Below, piece by piece: positions 43,716 to 51,753 of a stretch of DNA of 64,000 nucleotides. Each line of letters begins with the position of its first letter. Position 1 is the stretch's first letter. The notes beneath the pieces are model-generated. The model was not told the origin of the DNA and ran no database searches. It saw only the letters and a list, made by a program, of their open reading frames with translations. The stretch is from assembly GCA_963710975.1 (NCBI GenBank), contig CAVQCG010000005.1, forward strand, positions 868,001 through 932,000. The letters run 5' to 3'. This DNA comes from JBBQXH01 sp963710975. GTDB taxonomy: Bacteria; Actinomycetota; Thermoleophilia; Gaiellales; Gaiellaceae. Position numbers and translations under genes: made by a program.

Positions 43716-44387
43716 TCATTCGACGCGGTCGAACAGGGGCTCCGGTCGTTCGCCGAGGAACTCGACCCACCTGCTCTTCACGCACGGGTAGTGCTTGGCG
43801 GCCTCGACCAGATCCATGAACGCGGCGATCGTCCCGTCGAAGCGCTCCTGCAGCTGCGGGTTCTCTATTCGGCCGGTCTCACTGAACGCCGTATGGGCCT
43901 GGGCAAGGGAGAACATGTCGGGAAAGACCCTGGCTCCAAGGTGTTCCAGCGGCATGCGGAGCGCCCAGAGCCCCCTGTTGCCGCCGACCATCGACGGCGA
44001 GGCGGAGAGCAGGAGCCCATGCCGCTCGTGGAACGGCTGCGGGCTCGACCTCGACACCCAGTCGATCAGGTTCTTCAGCAACCCGGGCATCGAAGCGTTG
44101 TACTCGGGCGAGGCGATCACGAACGCGTCGCTCGCAAGCAGACGCCGCCGTAGCTCCATTGCCCCCGGCGGCAGGCCGTCCGACTTCTCGAGATCCCCGT
44201 CGAAGGACGGGACGTCGAACTCGTGCATCGACGCGTGGTCGACCTCGCCGCCCTGAGCCGCGACTACTTCGGCGGCGAGGCGTGCGAGGCGGGTGTTGAA
44301 CGACTCGGAGCGAAGAGACGCCGAGAAGACGAGGAAGCGAACGGGCTCGCGCTCCTCACGTGGTGCACCTGGATCCGCGACGGGCAT
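43716..44387 (-). CDS. NAD(P)H-dependent FMN reductase-like flavoprotein
   Basis: 223 residues from ATG 44387. FMN phosphate loop FLVFSASLRSESFNTRLARL, then VIASPEYNASMPGLLKNLID and the LLLSASPSMVGGNRGLWALR segment match the NADPH-dependent FMN reductase/azoreductase family. It reduces flavin or quinones in the cytoplasm. Its start codon overlaps the stop of the AMIN-like gene upstream (TGATG). It is convergent with the histidine kinase. Confidence 0.87.
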   Translation of the reverse strand: MPVADPGAPREEREPVRFLVFSASLRSESFNTRLARLAAEVVAAQGGEVDHASMHEFDVPSFDGDLEKSDGLPPGAMELRRRLLASDAFVIASPEYNASMPGLLKNLIDWVSRSSPQPFHERHGLLLSASPSMVGGNRGLWALRMPLEHLGARVFPDMFSLAQAHTAFSETGRIENPQLQERFDGTIAAFMDLVEAAKHYPCVKSRWVEFLGERPEPLFDRVE

Positions 44388-44919
44388 CAGCGGGCGACGT
44401 CGATCACGACTCGGGTCGGGCCCGTCAGTCGGAAGACGCGGAACCCGGCTCGGTGGGCAACGCCTGACACCGTACGAGACGACTCCCTCGAAGTCACCTG
44501 CCTGCTTGACCTTCAGCAGGTTGGAGCAGCCCGGTGTGATCACCGGCGGGATCGCGATCGCCGCCCCTCCCGCGGTATGCGCGCGGGCGTTCTGGAATGT
44601 GATCGAAAGGCGCGCGGAACCCGGAAGAGGCAGCGGCTTGCCCGACGGATCCTTGAAGATCCGGGCGACGTATCTCACGCTGTAGCCGGGCTTGCCGAAC
44701 CCGAAACGAAAGACAAGACGGTCGTACGATGGGCCGCAGCCGGTCGTGACACGGACGAGCTGCGCCTGGCTCACCGTTGCCGGCGGCGAGAACTTTGCAG
44801 CCGGTCGTGAAGGGAGGCAACCCGAAGGCAACCCCGGCGCTCGCAAGCAGGACGACCCCGCTGAGAACGGCTACGAGCACTACCCGCGAAGTTCGAGTGA
44901 AGGCACGGCGTTCGACCAT
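44387..44919 (-). CDS. Secreted AMIN-like domain protein, two frameshifts
   Basis: Three frames join. From ATG 44919: signal peptide TSRVVLVAVLSGVVLLASAG, then GLPPFTTGC. A shift near 44800 gives FSPPATVSQAQLVRVTTGCG, YDRLVFRFGFGKPGYSVRYV and GSARLSITFQNARAH. A second shift near 44468 gives VAHRAGFRVFRLTGPTRVVI and DVAR before TGA 44387-44389. The GxDR(V/L)VF...Y.VRYV pattern is the AMIN-like domain of actinobacterial secreted proteins, which bind envelope components. The total is about 177 residues; the errors are probably sequencing indels. Confidence 0.7.
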
Positions 44920-45198
44920 GACCTGCTCCTCTCTGGAGACGAGAGCCTCGAGGCGACACACCTCGATGAATACCGTGAGTATGACGCTCGGCGACAGGCA
45001 CGAGAACGATCCGCGTCGCGCTACCCCGGGGAATGCGCGACACGGATCGTTTCGGGGAGGGGTTTGAGGAGACGAGCCCCCGCGTACCTGGGCCGCAGAA
45101 CAAGGTGTGCGGGAGCTCGTTCCTTTTGAACCTAGTCCTCTTTCGCCAAACCGTCTAGAGGCGGACGGCTCTTTCGGGGATTCGATGCCGGCGCAGTC

Positions 45199-45926
45199 TC
45201 AACCCAGCTCTGCCAGGTACCGCCTCGAGCTGGTCGGCGAGATGCGTCGGCTGACTCGAGCGCCAGGAGATGCCCGCCGGGGATCACATCGGGCGTGATA
45301 CCCAGTCGTTCCTCGGCGATCTGGCGCTGGAACGAAACGGGGAAGAAGCGGTCGTCGTGACCGGCGATGACCCTGATCGGGATGTTCGGCCAGCGCTCGA
45401 ACGGCGGGGGCTCCTGAAACGGCCGGCTCGACTGGCGAGGCTCGCCGCGTGCAACCAGGGCCGCCGTCACGTCCTCGGGTACGTCGTGAAGGAACTCCTC
45501 GAACACATCGAAGTCCTCGCTGATCGCGCGGCCGTCGAGCTCCGCCTGCCGCGCGCGAGCCTCGGCCTGGCCCGTGTTCGCCCACCACTCGCCCGCAGTC
45601 TCACCGGGACGGGGAATCATCGCGTTCAGGAACACGAGCAGCCTCACCGGTGTCCGCAGGCAGACGAGCGGAGCCGTGAATCCCGCAAGGGACTGCGCGA
45701 CGACGACCGGGGCGTCGCGGTGGCCGATCGCGTGGACGACCGCATCGGCGTACTCCTCGAGCCCAGCGCTCTCGTCGCCGGCCGGAAGCTCCACCGCCAC
45801 CGCGTCGAACCCGCGAGCGGCCAATTCGGCTACGAGCAGATGCCAGTACCAGGCGCTGCCACCCGCACCGGGAATCAGCACGAAGGCAGGGCGTCCGGCT
45901 CTGTCATCGACGACGGGCGGTGTCAT
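45199..45926 (-). CDS. Alpha/beta hydrolase, frameshifted near the C-terminus
   Basis: About 242 residues from ATG 45926. FVLIPGAGGSAWYWHLLVAE gives the oxyanion-hole start, VVVAQSLAGFTAPLVCL the nucleophile Ser, IAGHDDRFFPV the Asp and IPGGHLLALS the His. After the His the frame shifts near 45260 and again near 45225; the natural end is QPTHLADQLE then RYLAELG. Ester or lactone hydrolysis is likely. Part of the operon ArsR-SRPBCC-hydrolase with four-base overlaps. Confidence 0.8.
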
Positions 45927-46405
45927 CCGGAGCGATCCTCGATCAGCGCCGCCAGCTTGCCGAGCTCGCTCTCCCAACCCATCCGTGCGCGCTGCGTCCA
46001 TTCGTCGTCGTGCATCGCGTCGAAGGTCAGCACCATTCGCACCGCGGCGCCTTCATCGTGCAGCTCGACCGTCGTGGCGACGTCGTACGGCTCGACTCCG
46101 GGGATGAAGTCGGTCAAGTGCATGTAGGTCAAACGGCGCGGCGGGTCGACCTCGGTGTACGTGACGCGTGCTTCGGTCGTCAGGGGCATGCCGGCGTTTT
46201 CCATGAACGCGATCTGAGCAGGCGCGGTCGCAGTCATCGCGTAGAGCAACTCGCCGCCGGGCTGCAGATCGATCTTGCGCACCTGCACCTGGAAGCCGTC
46301 GGGACCCCACCATGACTCGATCCCGTCCTTCGTCGTCCAGAGATCCCAGACGTCCTCGATCGGCGCCTCGTAGCTTCGTTCGATCACAATCCGTCCCTCG
46401 GTCAT
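45923..46405 (-). CDS. SRPBCC (AHSA1-like) domain protein
   Basis: 160 residues from ATG 46405. IVIERSYEAPIEDVWDLWTT, SWWGPDGFQVQVRKIDLQPG and the ending HDDEWTQRARMGWESELGKL are the AHSA1 pattern of small ligand-binding proteins. It overlaps both neighbours by four bases. The pairing of an ArsR regulator with an AHSA1 protein is very common in actinobacteria, but its ligand is unknown. Confidence 0.88.
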   Translation of the reverse strand: MTEGRIVIERSYEAPIEDVWDLWTTKDGIESWWGPDGFQVQVRKIDLQPGGELLYAMTATAPAQIAFMENAGMPLTTEARVTYTEVDPPRRLTYMHLTDFIPGVEPYDVATTVELHDEGAAVRMVLTFDAMHDDEWTQRARMGWESELGKLAALIEDRSG

Positions 46406-46761
46406 GACTTCCCTTCCTGGTCGTTGCCCGTGCGAGCTTTCTGCCGTCGATCGAGCGCTCGGGCGAAGTGGTCGAGGCGCCCTTCCCACAGGCCCCGGTA
46501 CCGGGTGACCCAGGCGTCGAGCTCGCTGAACGGCTCGGGCCGAAGCGAGTAGAGACGCTGCTGGCCCTCCGCCCGAACCTCGACGAAGCCCGACTCGCGC
46601 AGAATCCGCAGATGCCGCGAGACACCCGACTGATGAATCTCGACCGTCGAGACGATCGAGTTCACCGACCGCTCACCTGACGAGAGCGCTTCCACGATCC
46701 GCCGGCGGGTCGGGTCGGCCAGGGTCTCGAACACATCCGCGTGCTTCGCCGTAGAGTGCAT
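46402..46761 (-). CDS. ArsR-family transcriptional regulator
   Basis: 119 residues from ATG 46761. Winged HTH: VFETLADPTRRRIVEALSSG, VEIHQSGVSRHLRILRESGF, VEVRAEGQQRLYSLRPEPF. No metal-binding CxC motif is present, so it belongs to the non-metal group that commonly precedes AHSA1 proteins. An AT-rich dyad lies 11 bases upstream and is the likely operator. Confidence 0.9.
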   Translation of the reverse strand: MHSTAKHADVFETLADPTRRRIVEALSSGERSVNSIVSTVEIHQSGVSRHLRILRESGFVEVRAEGQQRLYSLRPEPFSELDAWVTRYRGLWEGRLDHFARALDRRQKARTGNDQEGKS

Positions 46762-46771
46762 CTCTGCGTAT

Positions 46772-46787
46772 ATACATATCAATGTAT
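46772..46787 (-). promoter_or_regulatory. Operator-like inverted repeat upstream of the ArsR gene
   Basis: ATACAT-ATCA-ATGTAT is a perfect 6-bp dyad in an AT-rich island directly before the ArsR start, overlapping a TATATA -10-like box. This is the expected place and form for self-repression by an ArsR dimer. Confidence 0.5.
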
Positions 46788-46853
46788 TTTTATGGCGTCA
46801 AGCGACACCCGGACGAGGTGACCGGGTCGCTGATCCGAGCAAGGCGTTCTCGC

Positions 46854-48266
46854 CTAGTCCGCGGGTGTGATGTTCAGATTCATGCGGAAGAGATTCTCGG
46901 GGTCGTATTTGGCCTTGAGAGTCGCAAGGCGCTCGTAGTTGACTCCGTAGCCCGCCTTGACGAGCTCCTCCTTCTCTTCACCGAGGCCCGGGAAGTTCAG
47001 GTAGACACCCCCGGTCGAGTGCTTCTCCATCGCGGCCCAGAACTCGCGTCCCCAGGCGATCGCCTCGTCATTCTGGGAGGCATCCCTCCAGCTGACCTCT
47101 CCGGTCACGAGGAAACTCGCTTCGCGGCCTGCGTAGGCGGTTTCGGTCTCGCCGACTCGGCTCATGGCACCTCCGTGGTGCCAGACGACGATGTCGGTGA
47201 TCGGCGTCGGCCGGCGCGACGCAAACTCCGCGATCTCGTCGATCGCCGCCTCGGGCAGCTCGGCGAGGGCGCGCGACTTCCAGTAGCGGAACTCCCCTTT
47301 CGGGAAGAGGGCATCGAAGCCGCTCTGGAGGCCCAGCCAGGGCCACGGGCCGCTCAGGTCGACGAGAGGCTCGGCAAGCTCGCGGAGCGGCTGGACAACG
47401 GGCTCCCCGTCCTCCGGTGATCCGCTGTACGCCGCTGCCACGATCAGCACGGGCTTTCCGTGGTGCTCGGGTGGGAAGGGCTCGTGTGGCGGAACGTTCC
47501 AGAAGAGCGCAAGCGAACTCAGCTCCTCCGGCGCAGATGCCATGTAGTCGCGCCATGCCGGAAGGATCGTTCTCCCCTCTTCCTGCGGGTAGAAGACCGC
47601 CCCGACCATGACCATCGGACCGACCGGATGCGCAGTGAACTCGAAGGAGGTCACCACGCCGAAGTTGCTCCCGGCGCCACGGACAGCCCAGAAGAGATCC
47701 TCGTTCTCGGTGGCGCTTGCCCTGTTGAGCGTTCCATCGGCGGTGACGATGTCGACCGACACGAGGTTGTCGATCGACAACCCGTGCTTCCGCCGCAGAT
47801 GACCGACCCCGCCGTGCAGGGTCAGACCGCCGATCCCCGTGGTCGAGACGACACCGCCGGGCACCGCCAACCCGAACAGCTGGGTCTCGCGGTCGAGGTC
47901 GCCCCACGTCGCGCCACCCTGGGCGCGCGCGATGCCCGTCACCGGGTCGACATGGATGCCGCGCATCTGCGACAGGTCGATCACGATGCCGCCGTCGTTC
48001 ACGGCATTCCCGGCCACGTTGTGACCGCCTCCCTTGACCGAGAGCAGTAGACCCTGATCGCGGGCGAAGTTCACGGCATCTACGACGTCCGCTGCGCCGG
48101 AGCACTGCACGATGAGAGCAGGCCGCCGGTCGATCAGGCCATTCCAGATCGCGCGGGCCTCGTCATACCCAGACTGCCCCGGGAGGAGCACAGGCCCGCG
48201 AACCCGCGCGGCGAAGTCTTGGATCGCGTCTGCGAGCGACGCCCCGATTGCCGACTCGGTAGCCAT
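46854..48266 (-). CDS. FAD-linked oxidase (berberine-bridge/PCMH type)
   Basis: 470 residues from ATG 48266, with AGGAGG just upstream. The PCMH FAD domain has LLLSVKGGGHNVAGNAVNDG, whose His is the usual 8-alpha-histidyl FAD link, then GGVVSTTGIGGLTLHGGVGH; the second (cysteinyl) link site is not a Cys here, so FAD is held by one bond. The C-terminal BBE motif YGVNYERLATLKAKYDPENL is intact. It oxidises an alcohol, sugar or aromatic with O2 or another acceptor. No signal peptide. Confidence 0.9.
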   Translation of the reverse strand: MATESAIGASLADAIQDFAARVRGPVLLPGQSGYDEARAIWNGLIDRRPALIVQCSGAADVVDAVNFARDQGLLLSVKGGGHNVAGNAVNDGGIVIDLSQMRGIHVDPVTGIARAQGGATWGDLDRETQLFGLAVPGGVVSTTGIGGLTLHGGVGHLRRKHGLSIDNLVSVDIVTADGTLNRASATENEDLFWAVRGAGSNFGVVTSFEFTAHPVGPMVMVGAVFYPQEEGRTILPAWRDYMASAPEELSSLALFWNVPPHEPFPPEHHGKPVLIVAAAYSGSPEDGEPVVQPLRELAEPLVDLSGPWPWLGLQSGFDALFPKGEFRYWKSRALAELPEAAIDEIAEFASRRPTPITDIVVWHHGGAMSRVGETETAYAGREASFLVTGEVSWRDASQNDEAIAWGREFWAAMEKHSTGGVYLNFPGLGEEKEELVKAGYGVNYERLATLKAKYDPENLFRMNLNITPAD

Positions 48267-48503
48267 CACGACCTCCTGATTCGGTTGCTCAGAGGATGCC
48301 AACGACCTACGCCGAAGACAACGCCGAGGTTGAGGGGCTGGGGCCAGGCCAAGTCGCCGCATAGACCTCGGCTCTGGCCCCTCGCCGTTCGTACCCGCGC
48401 TTTCCTCAGGGGCTGAGTTACAGCGCGGCGACGGCCGAGTTTTCCACAGGCTCGAGACGGATGTCAACACCATGGCCTCGAGGCCCGTCCGACGGCGACA
48501 GTC

Positions 48504-48885
48504 CTACGGCGTCTGCGTGACCGTCACACCTGCATTGGCGACGACGACGGCACCGCCGGTGTTGCCTGTGAGCGCCATCGTGGTCAGGTTCAGGCTTCCG
48601 ATGCCTGGCAGCTGCTGGTCGGCGCGCACGCCGGCCCCGCCGTTGCTCGACGAGCTTCCGCGGCTCACCGGTGCCGTCAGGTCGCCCGTGCTGTTCTCGT
48701 CGAAGTCGATCCCCTGGCCGGTGTTGCCATCGGTTGTGGGTCGGTAGGGTGACACCGATCAGGGTGGTGTTCAGGTCGCCGCCACGCTGGAAGTCGTCGT
48801 CCTCTTCGAAGTCGAATCGCTCCTCGAGATTCCGGCTCGACTCGTCACAGGCTCGAAGCGACGTTAACCTACCCTGCCGCGTCAC
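48504..48885 (-). CDS. Small Gly/Thr/Asn-rich protein, frameshifted, function unknown
   Basis: An upstream frame reads NLEERFDFEEDDDFQRGGDL, then slips near 48750 to SPYRPTTDGNTGQGIDFDEN and ends GNTGGAVVVANAGVTVTQTP at 48504. Composition suggests an exported or surface protein but no signal peptide is seen. The interval 48267-48503 holds nothing recognisable. Confidence 0.35.
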
Positions 48886-48951
48886 CGCGCCCGCAGGAGC
48901 ATTTGTTGTTGACGTAAGACATGTCGAGCCTAGTTAGGGGGTCGTGAACTG

Positions 48952-49413
48952 ATGTCGCGCCCGATCCACATCGAGGAGTCAGTGACCATCGGACGTCCGC
49001 CGGACGTCGTCTGGGCCACGGTCTCCGACTACTCATCGGACTCGGTTTGGCGGCCGGATATCACCGAGATGATCCCGGACCCGCCTGGCCCTCCTGCCCT
49101 TGGCACACGCGTCCGCGAGGTGCTCCGGAAAGGCGGCCGTGACTACGTGACCGAGTCGACAGTCACGGAAGTCGGCCCCGGCATGTCATATCGCTTCTCC
49201 GGGTCTGGGACTACGGGCAAGGTCGAGGGAGGACGGGCGGTCGTCGCGTCCGCGTCGTCCTCCGGAGCCGTCTTTACCTATCAAGTCACACTCACGCTGA
49301 CCGGGGCCACGCGGCTTCTCCGGCCCCTGGTCGCCACATCGCTACGAAAAGGGCTGCAGAACGACCTCGAGCGCCTGCGGGAAAAACTCGAGAGCGGCGA
49401 GCTCGGCGGATAG
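48952..49413 (+). CDS. SRPBCC (polyketide-cyclase-like) protein
   Basis: 153 residues. IHIEESVTIGRPPDVVWATV, LGTRVREVLRKGGRDYVTES and LRKGLQNDLERLREKLESGE show the START-like fold: N-terminal strand, long beta sheet and C-terminal helix. It binds a hydrophobic ligand. A similar protein is encoded at 55820. It precedes the NAD(P)-binding protein by 39 bases. Confidence 0.85.
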   Translation: MSRPIHIEESVTIGRPPDVVWATVSDYSSDSVWRPDITEMIPDPPGPPALGTRVREVLRKGGRDYVTESTVTEVGPGMSYRFSGSGTTGKVEGGRAVVASASSSGAVFTYQVTLTLTGATRLLRPLVATSLRKGLQNDLERLREKLESGELGG

Positions 49414-49452
49414 TTGCGAAGCGAGGAACCCGAACGGGACGACGGGCACACG

Positions 49453-50148
49453 ATGAGGGTTTGCATCGTCGGGGCCTCTGGGAAGCTCGGGCAGTACATG
49501 GTGCAGCACGCGCTGGATCGGGGCTATGAGGTGGTTGGCGTATGCCGCAAGAAAAGCGTCGGGAAGCTCGACGCGTACAAGGGGCGCATCACCGTCGTTC
49601 CGGGAGCGACAAACGACGCCGGGGTCATCGAGCGCGCGGTCGCGGGGTGCGACGGGGTGCTCGTCGTGCTGGTTCCGTGGGGAGTCCACGGGTACTCGAC
49701 TGGGACGGCCCAGGCGGTGCTCGACTACGCACCTCCGGGAGCGCGCCTCGTGTTCTCGTGCGGGTGGCACATCACGCGCGACGGCCTGGACGTGTACTCG
49801 TGGAAGCTCAAGGCGATCGTGAAGGTCTTCGGGCCACTCGCGCGTCTCGCTCACTTCGCCGATCTGGATGACCAGGTGGAGGCGTGCCGGCGGGTGTTTG
49901 CGAGCGACACGCGGTGGACAGTCGTGCGCGGGAGCGACCTCGAGGAGGGCCCGAGTCAAGGCCTGCCCGTGTGGAGTCGGCACGTAGGAGACCCCATTCT
50001 CGAGAGCAACATGACGCGTCGCGTGGACTTTGCCCTGTTCATGGTGGAGGCCCTCGAGAACGACGAGCTCGTACACGAGGCCCCGGCCATCGTCGGCTGC
50101 CAGACGCCCTCGGCGCTCGCCCACGTCGCCAAGCAGCGGACTCTCTAG
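49453..50148 (+). CDS. Atypical SDR / NmrA-like NAD(P)-binding protein
   Basis: 231 residues from ATG 49453. The dinucleotide motif is VCIVGASGKLGQYMVQHALD; VVPGATNDAGVIERAVAGCD and RWTVVRGSDLEEGP are the extended SDR features. The catalytic Tyr-Lys pair of classical SDRs is not evident, so it may be a sensor or reductase of the NmrA group. It is the last ordinary gene before the tRNA-fragment repeat at 50305. Confidence 0.82.
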   Translation: MRVCIVGASGKLGQYMVQHALDRGYEVVGVCRKKSVGKLDAYKGRITVVPGATNDAGVIERAVAGCDGVLVVLVPWGVHGYSTGTAQAVLDYAPPGARLVFSCGWHITRDGLDVYSWKLKAIVKVFGPLARLAHFADLDDQVEACRRVFASDTRWTVVRGSDLEEGPSQGLPVWSRHVGDPILESNMTRRVDFALFMVEALENDELVHEAPAIVGCQTPSALAHVAKQRTL

Positions 50149-50304
50149 TCAGAGCACCGCTCTGAACCCACCCCGGCTTCGAGCCCGTCCGCGTGACCGC
50201 GGATCAGCGCTTTCCGCTGGCCGCCGCTCTGCCCCCACGAAGTCCTTCGAGACACGCAGCAGAGACTCCGAGGTGACCCTCCTTACCGGAAGTCCTGCAA
50301 GAAC

Positions 50305-50374
50305 GAGGAGCCGACGCGCGGATTCGAACCGCGGAGCCCATCATTACGAGTGATGGCCAGGGCCGGTACGGGCG
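50305..50374 (-). repeat. 3' half of tRNA-Thr(CGU), left copy
   Basis: On the minus strand: anticodon stem CATCA/TGATG with loop CTCGTAA (anticodon CGU), then a T arm GCGGTTCGAATCCGC and a 3' acceptor strand CGTCGGC. No D arm or 5' acceptor strand lies upstream, so it is not a working tRNA. It matches 61919-61988 at 62 of 70 bases in the same orientation, including about 18 bases upstream of the anticodon stem. Such 3' halves are usual remains of integration at tRNA genes. Confidence 0.7.
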
Positions 50375-50493
50375 TTCATCTGCGGGCACGCCCAAGAAGA
50401 AGGCCCTGCACACCAGGAGGTATATTCCTGACCCAGGGTGGCGAGACGCCGGCGCCGGCAGGTTGTCGGAATCGGAGTGAGAGGAGACACTGC

Positions 50494-50610
50494 ATGAGCA
50501 GCAAAGGCAAGGCACGCGCGACGGACGCCAGGGAGAATGTGAAGCGGCACGTTGACGCGGCCGGCGTCGCCGACACTGTATGGCTTGAGGCGCGAGGAAC
50601 TGTAGGCTGA
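50494..50610 (+). CDS. Possible 38-residue protein
   Basis: ATG 50494 has a good GAGAGGAGA ribosome site. The protein, starting MSSKGKARATDARENVKRHV, is basic then acidic and Val-rich. No family known; the ribosome site is the main support. Confidence 0.35.
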   Translation: MSSKGKARATDARENVKRHVDAAGVADTVWLEARGTVG

Positions 50611-51349
50611 TGGTCTACGGAGGACACTGGCATCCGGTATCGCTCCGCCGAGATCAGCGCTCTTGCCCCGCACAGCGTTAGGCCTTTGTCTCTTCGGGTG
50701 GCGAACTCCAGCGGGACGAAGCAGGCGCAGCACTTCGTGACGACATGGACAGCACCGCGCGCGCGCCGAACTGCACCTTTTGTACACGCGGTGCACGCCC
50801 GCAGGATCAGCGTCGACGGCCGAAGGAGCATCGTGAGCTAGACCGACCCGCAGGGGTTGGACGAGATGACACCCACAGAGCACGAGTAGTACATCGCCTC
50901 GCCCACGGACATTGAGCCCTCGAGAAACGCGGAAAGGTTCCGGGAGGTACTCGTCGCGGAGACTGCGAACCCGGAGATGATGGAATCCGACAGGACAGCG
51001 GCGATCAAGCTGCTCGATGGAAGTCGGGTCCACGATCGACTGCAAGCGCACGCTCGACGAGCTCTGAGACTGTCGACGAAAGAGGGACCCGCTGCTCGGC
51101 GGCGAAGGTCGGGTAGCGGCGCACACGGCTGGCGGTAAATCGCCTCGCCGCACGCCCACTCCTGATGTCCCGCGCCAGGACCGTCCGTGAGAGCTGCGGG
51201 TAGGTCGCTCGATGGCCGCGTCAGCGCGCGATCGTGCGAGACGCCGAAGAGTGCGGCGCTGGATCCGCCAGCGGCGGTGCTCGTCGAGGCCGCCGTGGGT
51301 TCTTGGCCCTACGCCAGTTGCCCGGCGCTAGACTCAGGTCGTGAAGGCG
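50611..51349. other. About 740 bp without a convincing gene
   Basis: A run near 50930-51070 on the plus strand reads like coding remains (NAERFREVLVAETANPEMME then DRTAAIKLLDGSR) but has stops on both sides. Otherwise only chance frames are seen. It probably represents decayed accessory DNA. Confidence 0.45.
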
Positions 51350-51634
51350 ATGTGGCAAGGCCGCATGGCCTCGCTGGGCACGAAGGCCGCCGACTGCGCC
51401 CCCATGGCTCCGGCGTGCTGCAACGTCTGTCGAACCTGCACGACCGCGAACATCATCACACTCGTGACCGCGGGCGCAGTTGCCGTCGGCGCACTCGTCG
51501 TGCGTTTCGCTGGACGGTTCGCACACAACTCCTACAACACGAGGAAGGTAGCGCGGAGCGGGGTAAGGATCGGCCGCGGGGCGCTCCCGCCTTCGCGCCC
51601 GCGTGCCCGTGCGCTTTTCACGTCGTCAGACTGA
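51350..51634 (+). CDS. Possible small Cys-rich membrane protein
   Basis: 94 residues from ATG 51350 (GTG 51341 is possible). A Cys-rich head, ADCAPMAPACCNVCRTCTT, is followed by one helix IITLVTAGAVAVGALVVRFA and a basic tail. The Cys cluster suggests metal binding. Support is weak: no strong ribosome site and no known family. Confidence 0.35.
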   Translation: MWQGRMASLGTKAADCAPMAPACCNVCRTCTTANIITLVTAGAVAVGALVVRFAGRFAHNSYNTRKVARSGVRIGRGALPPSRPRARALFTSSD

Positions 51635-51753
51635 GACGCTCGGCCGGCCTAGGCCATCGCAGTAGGCGTCGGCTGCTCGGACGGACTTTCTAGCGCCCCA
51701 ACGAGCAACAAACATCAGCCTTCTGTCCCGGGCAGTCGGAGTAGAGTCGAGTT

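Noticed and set aside
45132..45198. C-terminal extension of the alpha/beta hydrolase down to 45132
   Set aside because: Beyond the His motif the raw frame is out of register; the natural ending in the other frames stops at 45199.
50344..51159. A 271-codon minus-strand frame left of the kinase gene
   Set aside because: Arg/Ser/Pro-rich shadow composition; its end is only the translated tRNA fragment.
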